A program made the position numbers and the translations under genes. Below, piece by piece: positions 9,061 through 18,700 of a stretch of 64,000 nucleotides of DNA. The notes beneath the pieces were generated by a model. The model was given only the letters and a program-made list of their open reading frames with translations. It ran no database searches and was not told the origin of the DNA. This DNA is from Phaeodactylum tricornutum CCAP 1055/1 (Eukaryota; Bacillariophyta; Bacillariophyceae; Surirellales; Neidiaceae): positions 1,494,993 through 1,558,992 of the forward strand of contig NC_011669.1 of the NCBI RefSeq assembly GCF_000150955.2, in the 5' to 3' direction. Each line of letters starts with the position of its first letter. Position 1 is the stretch's first letter.

Positions 9061-10842
9061 ATGATTCTATTGTCGAAAATGACAATTCTTTGGTGTTGCT
9101 TGTTGACTCTGCCATTGACGATTTCTGCTTACGTTAAAGGCGGCTCAAGAAAGGTGTCTGCAGTAGGTGATCCCTTCCAGAGCAGTTCGTTGTATTCATC
9201 GCGGCGATTTTTGAAAGGAACTAAGAAAAGCGAAAGTAGTGATGACAACATAATTGCTGGTGGAGATAACGTTGCAATTCCTGTAACAGAGGCACCCTTT
9301 GTTTCTGAAGTGGACATGGTTTTTACAGACTCACCCGTAGCGAGTCCGGTGGCCCCTTCCCCGGTGAATGTGATGCCACCACCCGTGACCAGTCTGGTGA
9401 CACCTTTTCCTTCCCCGGTGAATACGCTCGCTACAGCCGCGCCCGTACTCAGTTTCGTGGCACCATCCCCTTCCCCCGTGGTCGTGATTTTTACACCCCC
9501 ACCGCTAACCGATCCAGTAGCTGAAGATGTAAATACAGCGCAACCTACTTTGGCTCCCTCCTCTTCTCCAGTGAATCCGGCTGCTATAGACTTACCGGTA
9601 ACTAGTCCTATAGCAACGCAAGCTACCCTGGTGCCTTCCTCGCCTGAGCTGAAACCGGTTGCTACTGGCGCTCCCGTAGCCAACCCTGTGGCCGAAACAA
9701 TAAAACCGGACGGGGGCGTCGAAACAGTATTGAATGAGACTGACCACAACGTAGATACCGATGACACTGGAGATAGTACTATCGCTCCAACAAAAGTGGC
9801 CGATCCATCTCCTTCTTCTGCTCTAGACGATGCATGTGCTGCAGCTGCGGATGGTAAATCCTACACGACAGACAACCATCAAAATATTATTTTTATACAT
9901 GAGATGACTGTGCCGGCAAAAGTCGACCCATTCCAAGCAGGCTCTGAACTCGATGCTTCAGCTCAGGCTGTTCTTCTCCGCGATCTCATACTCTCGAATT
10001 GCCCCCTTGGCGATTTGAGAAAGCGACGTCTGAGCATGTCTGAGACTCTTCTAGGCATTTCTATCGTAGACAGCGAAATACTGGATGACGAACCGTGTAC
10101 AGAAGTTGAATTAGAGGATGAGTTGGTTTGCTACCGCCGTCACGCCACCGCTCGTCTCTCTTTTGAAGAAGATGTCGAAGTTGATGCGCTTCAAGTTCGA
10201 GACGAAATTCAAGTGATTTTGACTCAGACGTTATCGTCTCTTGTCGTCGAGTCAAGCGAAACAGTACGTGCTAAATATGTGGCACTGGAAGCTGGCTCTT
10301 TACAATCCCAACAGAGCAATGAAGGCGAAGGTGACACAAACATAGCTCCGGCAGGAATCACCTTTTTGACTTTGTTTGTACTCGCTGCAGTGGCTGGTAT
10401 GGCCCTATTCGTAGTTTGGTATCATCGGAAGAGTCCGACTACCTCCCATGGCTACGTGTTCGGAAGCAAGATTCCTCCTCTGCATGGAGTTGGATCTTCC
10501 GACGATACAGACATTGGTTCGGGCGGAGACATCTCCTCCGAAGAGAACTGGAATACTCAATTGCCGTATGCTGTAAACGAAGTGACCAATGATTTTGCTT
10601 CGGAGCTCATCCTCGTGAGTGATTTCAGGGTAGCCGTTTCTCCAGTAGGAGACTATTGTCGCTCAGATGGAAGTGCCCACACTGACGATATTATGACGGT
10701 CGTCGAAACAGCTAGAATCGCACCTATTTATTCGGAGGATCATTTCCCGACTCTGGATGTCAACAAGCCCTTATACAGAAAGTCTTTGTTCGCTGCCTCG
10801 GTCAGAAACGATCCACGTTCTCCGGACAGCATTGATCTCTAA
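9061..10842 (+). CDS. mucin-like type I membrane protein (paralog 2)
   Basis: 593 aa, ATG at 9061. Signal peptide (ILWCCLLTLPLTISAY); an RRFLKGTKKSESS stretch like the start of paralog 1; a Pro/Val/Thr-rich stalk to about residue 240 with degenerate repeats (SPVNPAAIDLPVTSP); an ectodomain about 253-415 aligned with paralog 1; a membrane helix (FLTLFVLAAVAGMALFVVWY, about 433-453); and a Ser/Asp-rich tail. Matched ectodomain landmarks: ACAAAADGK / ACEAAKEGR, FIHEMT / FVYEMV, AVLLRDL / SFLIRDL, LGISIVD / LGLAIVD, CYRRHATARLSFEEDVE / CSRREAAVRLFFDEEAE. Four Cys are conserved. The stalk has diverged much more than the ectodomain. Function unknown; extracellular adhesion or wall organisation is inference. 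Confidence 0.8.
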   Translation: MILLSKMTILWCCLLTLPLTISAYVKGGSRKVSAVGDPFQSSSLYSSRRFLKGTKKSESSDDNIIAGGDNVAIPVTEAPFVSEVDMVFTDSPVASPVAPSPVNVMPPPVTSLVTPFPSPVNTLATAAPVLSFVAPSPSPVVVIFTPPPLTDPVAEDVNTAQPTLAPSSSPVNPAAIDLPVTSPIATQATLVPSSPELKPVATGAPVANPVAETIKPDGGVETVLNETDHNVDTDDTGDSTIAPTKVADPSPSSALDDACAAAADGKSYTTDNHQNIIFIHEMTVPAKVDPFQAGSELDASAQAVLLRDLILSNCPLGDLRKRRLSMSETLLGISIVDSEILDDEPCTEVELEDELVCYRRHATARLSFEEDVEVDALQVRDEIQVILTQTLSSLVVESSETVRAKYVALEAGSLQSQQSNEGEGDTNIAPAGITFLTLFVLAAVAGMALFVVWYHRKSPTTSHGYVFGSKIPPLHGVGSSDDTDIGSGGDISSEENWNTQLPYAVNEVTNDFASELILVSDFRVAVSPVGDYCRSDGSAHTDDIMTVVETARIAPIYSEDHFPTLDVNKPLYRKSLFAASVRNDPRSPDSIDL

Positions 10843-11284
10843 GGTTAACACTATACGCTTTCCTAGGTGCGTGCTGTTGCGTCTGGGAGAAAGTTTACAG
10901 TTTCTCTCTGTTTTGACCGGCATTACCACCCGCAGGAAAAGTAAATCGAAAAATAATCTAGAGGTGTCATAGTTTAAAGTACCAGCGTAAGAACGAAAGA
11001 GATTGATTCGCGGTATTATAAAACAAAACCCTACACTGGGGTTTTAGGGGACCCGGAGTTTTGACACGTTAATCGACTGCGACACGGACGAATACGTGAA
11101 CGAGTCCTATTAGCCAGAATATGAGAACGCTGGACAGATAGGTAAGTTGCCGGCTCTCGTCGATGTATTGCCAAAACAAGGCGCACGCCGAGCACCCAAG
11201 TTATTCAAATACATGCCGTTGTGTTTCGGTTGGTCGGTGGTTGTGGCCTGCGTTTCGTCTACTTTCCTGAACTGAATGTGAATT
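10843..11284. other. intergenic
   Basis: Holds the 3' UTR of paralog 2 and the promoter of the MGDG synthase gene. No convincing frame, repeat or RNA gene seen. Confidence 0.4.
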
Positions 11285-11401
11285 ATGGCTACAGGTTTCT
11301 CAACCCAGATAGAGGAAGATAGTAGGATTGAAGGGGACTCGATAGAAGTTGTCTCCTCCGTTGAAGTCAATGCAGCCACGGTCGTCTTGGAACAACCGCA
11401 G
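11285..11401 (+). CDS. candidate first exon of the MGDG synthase gene
   Basis: ATG at 11285 opens 39 codons (MATGFSTQIEEDSRIEGDSI and on, acidic) and ends at CAG before GTGCGTGTG, a usable donor at 11402. A good acceptor (tgacacctttag) ends at 11643, directly before the MGDG synthase ATG at 11644. Both sites are phase 0, so splicing out 242 nt joins the frames. If true, the protein gains 39 residues; otherwise the intron may lie in the 5' UTR. Confidence 0.45.
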
Positions 11402-11643
11402 GTGCGTGTGTGTAAGAACGGACGACATCGGACAGATTGGGTCACGCATTTGAAATATTCCACTTTAACGGTCTCGTATACAGTATATACGTTCTAAAAA
11501 TAGAAGTCGGAGCGAAAGGAATCTCCTTCCTCCGGGTTTTATTTGTTTCGTTCGCATCTGGTTTTTATTTTCCTACACAAAAATGCGTTGCTTTCGTAAA
11601 CTCTCCCGTCTCTGACATCGATTTTTGCTCTTGACACCTTTAG

Positions 11644-13383
11644 ATGAAAGTGGGCGCAGCAGCTACCGCTCCTACAATGTCTTCCAATACGATGGATGAG
11701 CCTAATGTATCGGCTGGTTTAGAAATGGCGGCATCAAGTATACCGAAATCTCGCAAAGAGAAAGGTCTCCACGTCCTTTTCCTCTCGTCCGACACCGGTG
11801 GAGGCCACCGCGCCAGCGCCGAGTCGCTCGCCAATCAGTTCCAGCTTTTATTTCCTGGGACAACGTACGATTTACTCGATATTGTGGAAAAAGACGGCGT
11901 TGCGCCGTATAATTCCTTGGTTTCTACATACAAGCACCTTTCGGCACATCCTTCCCAGTGGAAGCTGGTGTACACGGTCTCGAATTCCCGGGCGTTTGAA
12001 ATGCTCGCCGATGCTCACCTGAAACTCATGTGCGAACGTGCAGTACGGAAACGAATTCAGTCTTACAATCCGGATGTCGTTATCAGTGTGCATCCCCTTA
12101 TGACCAACGTGCCGGTTTTGAGTTGTTCGAAGATATCACACATCACTGGCAAACACTTGCCTATTTTTACCGTGGTAACGGATTTAGGCTCGGCGCATTG
12201 CCTGTGGTTCGCTAATGGTGTGGAAAAAATGTTTGTTGGATCCGATCAGATTAAGAAGCTCGCCATGGCACGTGGTAAGGTTCCAGTGGAAAAAATAATA
12301 CTGGCTGGTTTGCCCATTCGCCACGATTTCGCCATTCAAGCCGACCTTCTCGGAGTCCGACACTCGGAAGCAGGACGCGCTTATCAACAGCGAGTCCGCC
12401 GAGAGTTGAAACTACCGTGTACAGATCGTAAAACCGTTTTGGTAATGGGAGGTGGCGAAGGTGTTGGTTCATTATCAAATATTGTCGATGCGCTGTACGT
12501 GGAGCTTGCCTTGCAAGGAATTGATGCTCTGGTATTGGTGGTCTGCGGTCGTAATGAAAAACTGAGACACAAACTAGCAACGCGAGATTGGCAGGTGGTC
12601 TTTGATCGATGGAACGGTGCCCTGGAACGGAACGGAATTTCTAGCAGTCTCATGTCCATGTCTTTCTCTGATGCCTGTGGAAACGGGTTGGTAACGAGTG
12701 GCTGTATTGAAAGCCGTGCCGGTACCGTCACCAGTTCCATCAGGCGCATGTTGAGTTCCAAGAACCTGCAAAATGCCGTATCCACACCGTTACCCGACTC
12801 GGACCACAAACGAACTGCGGATTCCGTTGGTGAAGAAAAGAAATCTGAAGTAGACCTCAACCAGTCTATTCCTTCAGATACCACCATCCAATCTCCTGTA
12901 CATGATGGCTACGAAAGCAAGTCACTCGGTAAAGTAATTGTGACAGGACTCGGTTTCGTCACACGCATGGCAGAATACATGGTTGCCGCGGATGTACTAG
13001 TTTCGAAGGCTGGTCCGGGCACCATCTCGGAAGCAGCTGCGGTGTCTCTTCCCGTCATGCTTACATCTTTTTTGCCCGGTCAAGAGGAAGGAAATGTAGA
13101 TTATGTCATCGATGGCGGGTTTGGAGCGTATTGCGCCGATACCGATCCGATTGGCATTGGCGAGGAAGTTTGCATGTGGTTGCACGACCCAGCCAAGTTG
13201 GAAATGCTGTCCAACGCGGCCAAAGCCAAGGGCGTCCCGAATGCGGCCCGGGATATTGCCCAGCAAATCGGCGACAGCACGATGAAATGGAAGGAATTGA
13301 ATGATGCGACTCACGATCAATCGACAACGGAGCTGACTGGACATACGAAGATAGTTGTGTCCGCCGAAGAACCAAGTCGGTAA
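11644..13383 (+). CDS. MGD: monogalactosyldiacylglycerol (MGDG) synthase
   Basis: 579 aa from ATG 11644. Family role: transfers galactose from UDP-galactose to diacylglycerol, making the main thylakoid lipid (GT28 family). Seen: N-domain SSDTGGGHRASAESLA (about 48-63), YDLLDIVEKDG, VSVHPLMTN, FTVVTDLGSAHCLWF, IILAGLPIRHDF, the C-domain start VLVMGGGEGVG, then KAGPGTISEAAA and FLPGQEEGNV, the UDP-sugar site region. An insert of roughly 110 residues, Ser-rich and poorly conserved in type, separates the two halves of the C-domain. No clear signal peptide or transit peptide is visible at this start, which is odd for a plastid envelope enzyme. See the candidate upstream exon. Convergent with the R3H gene. 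Confidence 0.9.
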   Translation: MKVGAAATAPTMSSNTMDEPNVSAGLEMAASSIPKSRKEKGLHVLFLSSDTGGGHRASAESLANQFQLLFPGTTYDLLDIVEKDGVAPYNSLVSTYKHLSAHPSQWKLVYTVSNSRAFEMLADAHLKLMCERAVRKRIQSYNPDVVISVHPLMTNVPVLSCSKISHITGKHLPIFTVVTDLGSAHCLWFANGVEKMFVGSDQIKKLAMARGKVPVEKIILAGLPIRHDFAIQADLLGVRHSEAGRAYQQRVRRELKLPCTDRKTVLVMGGGEGVGSLSNIVDALYVELALQGIDALVLVVCGRNEKLRHKLATRDWQVVFDRWNGALERNGISSSLMSMSFSDACGNGLVTSGCIESRAGTVTSSIRRMLSSKNLQNAVSTPLPDSDHKRTADSVGEEKKSEVDLNQSIPSDTTIQSPVHDGYESKSLGKVIVTGLGFVTRMAEYMVAADVLVSKAGPGTISEAAAVSLPVMLTSFLPGQEEGNVDYVIDGGFGAYCADTDPIGIGEEVCMWLHDPAKLEMLSNAAKAKGVPNAARDIAQQIGDSTMKWKELNDATHDQSTTELTGHTKIVVSAEEPSR

Positions 13384-13553
13384 TGATCTATTTCAGAGCC
13401 CGGCAGGATCTCTTTTATTTTTGTAAGGACAGTGCACTACTTCCGCGAAAGAGAATATAGGAATATCATAAGTCGTTTGAAAGAATGCTAATAATAGTAA
13501 CCAAAACATATTTGCTCAAGAGAAAGTCGGTTTGCAAATGCACTGTCGATAAT

Positions 13554-14999
13554 TCAATTCTCTGAAACGGTCACAACGCCAAGTTTTGGCCGTGCGGGTT
13601 CCAAGCCTTCCGACGACACATGATCAATCGTTTTGATGGTGTCCTCCCGTATAAGATGTTGCAACATCCGGTGCGGAGCATCCGTAAGTCGCCCCGATAC
13701 GATCAAGGCGCGCGCTTGTTTTGAGTCACCCACGTCCACCATATTCGAGATGGCCGAGAGCCCGTGGAACTGACAAATGGCGTGCAGCAAGAGACGGTGA
13801 AATCCACCAGTGGAGGAAAAGGGGTCAAAATAAAACTGCAGTACCATGAAGGATGCCGGGGTGTTTTCTGGTTTGCGTCGCACTGTCGGGACTTGCAGCA
13901 ACAAATCGTGCCACCAGGACTCTTCGAGGAGTCTTGTCGTGTGTGCGGAACCGAGAAAGGTCGCTATTACAAACGTTTCGAAGCGGTCAACTACGGTAGC
14001 CGCGGGTCCCGAATTACGGCAGGCCCGAACGGCAACCTTGTGGAGTCGATTGTCGATACGGTTCATCTGGTCGGCAGCCGTAGTCGGGTTGGAACGATGC
14101 GGACGGAGTGGGACAACCGGCGTTACGGACGCAAACTCGCCTTCGAAGAATTGTTCCCGAATGTTTCGCAACTTGACGTCGGTCATGAATCTATTGGAGA
14201 ACCGATTTAGTGAGTGATACGACCAACAAGGGGCTGTCCGCAACACCCGTATGTATGTATGTATGTCCGTCACGTACCGTTCCATTGATTTGGACTTGGT
14301 CTCGTTGGGATCGTAAACGTCTCGATACAAGTGGGCATCTTGTTGCGAGGACAGGAGTGCTTCCGCTGCGCGATGAGACGAAGATTTAATTTCCGCCGCC
14401 AAGCTCCCGAAATGATCATTGTTCCAGCGGCGCACCGTGCGATGCGAGCGTCCCTGCTTGCTGGATTTTGGCGTCGCGCGGCGTTCCTCCACGACCTGTG
14501 TAGTAAAACATTGATCAAGTATTGGAACCGAGTGAGAAAAACTGCAGGTTATTGCGGTATGGGGAAGGTATTGAGGGGAACAGGGTACACTGTGCCCGTC
14601 TCGACTTACCCGCGCTGGTAAGGTACCCACGTGACTCCCGGCCAAGGGTCGGATGGTCAGCCGTCGACTTTCGTGCACGGATTCCACGGGATCGGGTGTT
14701 AGACTCTCGCGGCGCAATGCGGACGGATCGAGGGGTGATTCGTAACGCAGTGGTGTCCGGGTTCGAGGGTTCGATCGTGGTCGTTGGGTGAGCAGCCGTT
14801 CCAAGCGTAGGGCCGGGGATGTGGTACGAGAAGCACGTTCCTGTTCCGTCACACGCAGTGTCCGCGATGGATCGTGGGGTGACGAACGGCGCAAAGCTGC
14901 CAACGACAAGGATGGGACGGTTGGTCGTTCCGCAGGGTCCGGACTGGGAGGTAAAAGCGTGTCCGGGTCGAACGACGTCCGTCGGGAAGGCGAGGTCAT
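13554..14999 (-). CDS. R3H-domain protein (R3HDM4-like), three exons
   Basis: The frame is open without stops, but two canonical introns with in-frame lengths sit inside: 14496-14609 (114 nt, GTAAGT to TACTACACAG) and 14191-14277 (87 nt, GTACGT to CTCCAATAG). Join: 14999-14610, 14495-14278, 14190-13554, giving 414 aa from the first ATG. The first 130 residues are Arg/Ser/Pro-rich and disordered. Then comes an R3H-associated region (VRRWNNDHFGSLAAEI, YRDVYDPNETKSKSMERF) and a C-terminal R3H domain (FHRLLLHAICQFHGLSAIS) with the R-x3-H pair. R3H domains bind single-stranded nucleic acid; the family's job is not well known, nuclear RNA binding being likely. Shares a divergent promoter with the CSB gene. 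Confidence 0.72.
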   Translation of the reverse strand: MTSPSRRTSFDPDTLLPPSPDPAERPTVPSLSLAALRRSSPHDPSRTLRVTEQERASRTTSPALRLERLLTQRPRSNPRTRTPLRYESPLDPSALRRESLTPDPVESVHESRRLTIRPLAGSHVGTLPARVSRDGHSVPCSPQYLPHTAITCSFSHSVPILDQCFTTQVVEERRATPKSSKQGRSHRTVRRWNNDHFGSLAAEIKSSSHRAAEALLSSQQDAHLYRDVYDPNETKSKSMERYVTDIHTYIRVLRTAPCWSYHSLNRFSNRFMTDVKLRNIREQFFEGEFASVTPVVPLRPHRSNPTTAADQMNRIDNRLHKVAVRACRNSGPAATVVDRFETFVIATFLGSAHTTRLLEESWWHDLLLQVPTVRRKPENTPASFMVLQFYFDPFSSTGGFHRLLLHAICQFHGLSAISNMVDVGDSKQARALIVSGRLTDAPHRMLQHLIREDTIKTIDHVSSEGLEPARPKLGVVTVSEN

Positions 15000-15748
15000 G
15001 AGTAGGACGACTATCGGAACCGTTCGTGGTGGATGTTCGTTTTTTTTTCGTACAATGGGCCGCAAGCGCAATTAGGAGTACAGCGAAAGGTGGCACAATT
15101 GACTACGTGTAACAAACGTTCCGGTAGACGGGGACGAACGCGTCGTCGGAAAAGAAAGTGGAGAGGTGTTGCTGGAAACGTACTGCAAGAAAGCAAGCAA
15201 TTCTTAGTCTCACATCCATCACTTATCGTGCCGTCTCGACTCGGAATATCGCATCCAAGGTAGGGTAGGGGAGAAGAACGTGTCACACCGGTACAGCAAT
15301 GGGTCGCCAAGTTACACAGTCCGCCGCCGGACGTTTCCTCTGTGCCAACGCAAACCCTGATTTCCCCAAGTGCTCACTCAATTCTTCGGAAGGGTTTCCC
15401 GTGGGTTTCGACCTTTCTCGCGGATGTACATCGGTTTTACAGTTAGTTTTCGGCCCACGATGGAACGGAGGAGCGAGGAACACACGAGAACGGAACTCTG
15501 ATATTGTAATGTACCGGTAATAAATGGATCGGAACGCGTCTACGAACCCCCGAGATTCGACGAACGTCTTTGACGAATAGATCCTTGCCGGGGTAGTTTT
15601 AGAGAGAGAGCAATAGGCAGTGGGAACGATCCACCTTTGGATTTTCCGTGTTCGATCCGTTCCTGGACGTGGAAGAGAACAAAAAAAACAAACCACCGAC
15701 GCACACCTGTCTCTCTCTACCGAAGGGATCCTCCCAACACTCACGAGA
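15000..15748. other. divergent promoter region (R3H gene / CSB gene)
   Basis: About 750 bp between opposed starts. It contains a short Ct/ag-rich tract near 15600. Open frames here (for example minus 15283-15783) show no family resemblance and look like chance frames in GC-balanced DNA. Confidence 0.45.
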
Positions 15749-18700
15749 ATGGCGAAATCAGAATCATCCTCCGTTCCTTTCAAAGAAGAAGAAGACGACG
15801 AACAAGCGGTACTAGCGTCGTTAGATGCTGCTTTGCACGACCAAGATGTCTACGAAGACCGTGTGATACGGGATGCGACCCATCGGTTGGCACCCCGTCT
15901 TTCCGGGCTGGGCTTTCCCGCGTTGCACGACTTGGCACCCGGTGTCTCGATAGCCTCCTCAAACGCCGATCACTATAATCCCTCCGATCTCCCGCACGTG
16001 CACGCCGTATTGGGAAAAACACGACAAGCCTTGCTCGACGGTCACACTCATCGTACCGCACACGAACGTCACGTCCTCTTACTCCAGGAACAAATGCTCC
16101 TGGCCTTTCTCCAGAACGTCGCGCGGGTGTCACCGGAAGAATTGCCCACGCACAGGTTGTCGTCCGTACGCACTGCGGCGCCACAAACACCCACGGACGA
16201 GCGTCGACGCGAAACTGCAGCGATGGACGCTGCCGTCCCGATGTCGATTTCGCCCACGGCCAAACGACCACGTATTCCCATGATGCAACGCAAACGCCGA
16301 GAACAAGGACTATTGGACGAGGAAGAGTTTGTGCAACGCCGGGAACATTTGAAAAAAATGCGTCTAGAGAGGAAACGACGGAAGGAGCATCGTCGCAAAC
16401 TGCTGTTGAGGGAAGACGATGTTAGTGGCGATCAAGAGACGGACACAGAAATGGAATTTGATAATGACGATAATGGGGCAATCAAGGTTAACAATCCAAC
16501 TGCGGATGACTCCAATCTTGTGGTAGAGAAACAAAACGGCCAGGATTCGGCACCGGCTCTAACTTGTCCCTTGTGTGGGGATGCCTTGCTGGTGGACGAC
16601 CCTTCGAAACTGGACTCTACCCTCTCTAGACACATGGATCAGTGTCAGCACCGAAGACGAAGCCGTCGGTCGACGCGTAGCCAATCAACCGCGGTCGACA
16701 CGGTTGAAATCGGGGCAGACGATCGCCCGGTACCGCGGACGCTACCCCCGAGGGCTGCGATGGTCCGAAGCAAAGGTGCTCGAAAAGGAGACACACCAGT
16801 ATTTCGAATGGCTCCATCCATCGATGATTTAGAGGAGGCGTCATACGAAGACCGAGTGGATGACTGGATTGAAAATGGGCTAACTCGCATGAAGGAAATG
16901 AAAGAGCGCGATTCAGCAGCTGTACTACCGGGGGACGAGGAATTGCATGGTGGCCTGCACATACCTGCCTGGCTCAACGATCGTCTATTCGAATACCAAA
17001 GGATAGGACTCAAATGGATGTGGAAGTTACATCAGGAAGAAGCTGGAGGTATCATTGGCGACGAAATGGGGCTCGGAAAAACGGTACAAGCGAGCTCGTT
17101 CATTGGAGTCTTGGCGGCTTCACGCAAGCTAAAATCTGTTTTGATTATATCGCCGGCGACCATGCTTCAGCATTGGCTCAACGAGTTGGCTGTTTGGGCT
17201 CCTGGCCTACGGCGCATTTTAATTCATCAATCTGGGGAAGGTGACGGATCGTCACGAAATATAACCGCGAGTCTTTTGAAATCTTTAGCAAAGTGGCTGA
17301 AAGGAGTCAGAGCTGATCGATTGTATGAACCTATAGACGTAGAAGACCTGGAGACGTTACCTTCCCACTCCTTCTGTGGGACGGGTTATGTCGTGCTTAC
17401 AACCTATGAAAACGTACGCCGCAATACCGATATTTACACGGAACACGCATGGTCGTACGTTGTGTTGGACGAGGCGCAAAAGATTCGAAATCCAGACGCA
17501 GACATAACGTTAGCTTGCAAGCGAATACGGACTCCTCACCGGTTGGCTATGAGTGGCACGCCAATTCAGAATGATCTAAAAGAATTGTGGTCGCTCTTCG
17601 ATTTTGTTTTTCCAGGACGACTCGGCACTCTCCCTGCTTTTGAACAAGAGTTCGCCGATACCATCAAACGAGGAGGATATTCCAACGCGTCTCCCATGCA
17701 AGTACAGCTTGCCTACCGCTGCGCCATGGTCTTAAGAGATCTGATCAATCCCTATCTCCTTCGGCGTCAGAAAAAGGACGTTATTGAGGTAAGTCGAATG
17801 CCTGGTAAAACCGAGCATGTGCTTTTTTGCCGGCTAAGTCAACGACAGCGGGCTCTCTATGAGGCATTCTTGCTGTCGGACGAAGTTACAAAAGTTGTGA
17901 AGGGCTCCAAGCAACTCTTTGCTGCAGTCACAATGCTACGAAAGATATGCAATCATCCAGATCTGGCTTGTGATCCAGACGAGGCTTCTTTTGAGTCTTT
18001 TGTTCGGAACGGTTACGTGAATCAAGGCGACCTCGACGAAGACTTGTCAGACCTTGACAGTGACATTGGAGAGGAGAAATCGCTTGTGGAGCGGTCTGGA
18101 AAACTCGAGGTCCTGTCCAAAATCCTTCCGCTGTGGAAAAAACAGGGACATCGTGTATTGATATTTTGTCAATGGCGCAAAATGCTAGACATCATTGAAC
18201 GCTTGATTATGTTGAAAGAATGGAAATTTGGACGACTCGATGGCAATACCAACGTCGCTTCACGACAACGATTGGTGGATCAGTTCAATTCAGATGAGTC
18301 CTATTTTGGAATGCTATGCACAACCCGAACTGGAGGTGTTGGGCTCAACTTGACTGGTGCCAATCGAATCATTCTATATGATCCAGATTGGAATCCGCAG
18401 ACTGATGCTCAAGCCAGGGAACGCGCTTGGAGATTTGGACAAGAGCGTGAAGTGACAGTTTATCGTTTGATCACTGCTGGGACTATCGAGGAAAAAATCT
18501 ACCAACGCCAAATATTTAAAACTGCGCTTTCTAACAAAGTGTTGCAGGATCCGAGGCAGCGTCGCCTGTTTTCTCAGAAAGATTTACGGGATCTTTTCAC
18601 TTTGAAAGCTGATGCTGGGAGTGTTCGATCTGGAGGGGAAGGCCTCACAGAAACTGGAGCAATAACTCGCCATGGTGGAGTCGTTAATATCGACGAAGAT

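Noticed and set aside
14251-14268. gtat tetranucleotide run
   Set aside because: Only about four units, inside the 87-nt intron of the R3H gene; an ordinary microsatellite.
15283-15783. Minus-strand 166-codon frame in the R3H/CSB promoter
   Set aside because: No recognisable family, overlaps the CSB start and looks random in composition.
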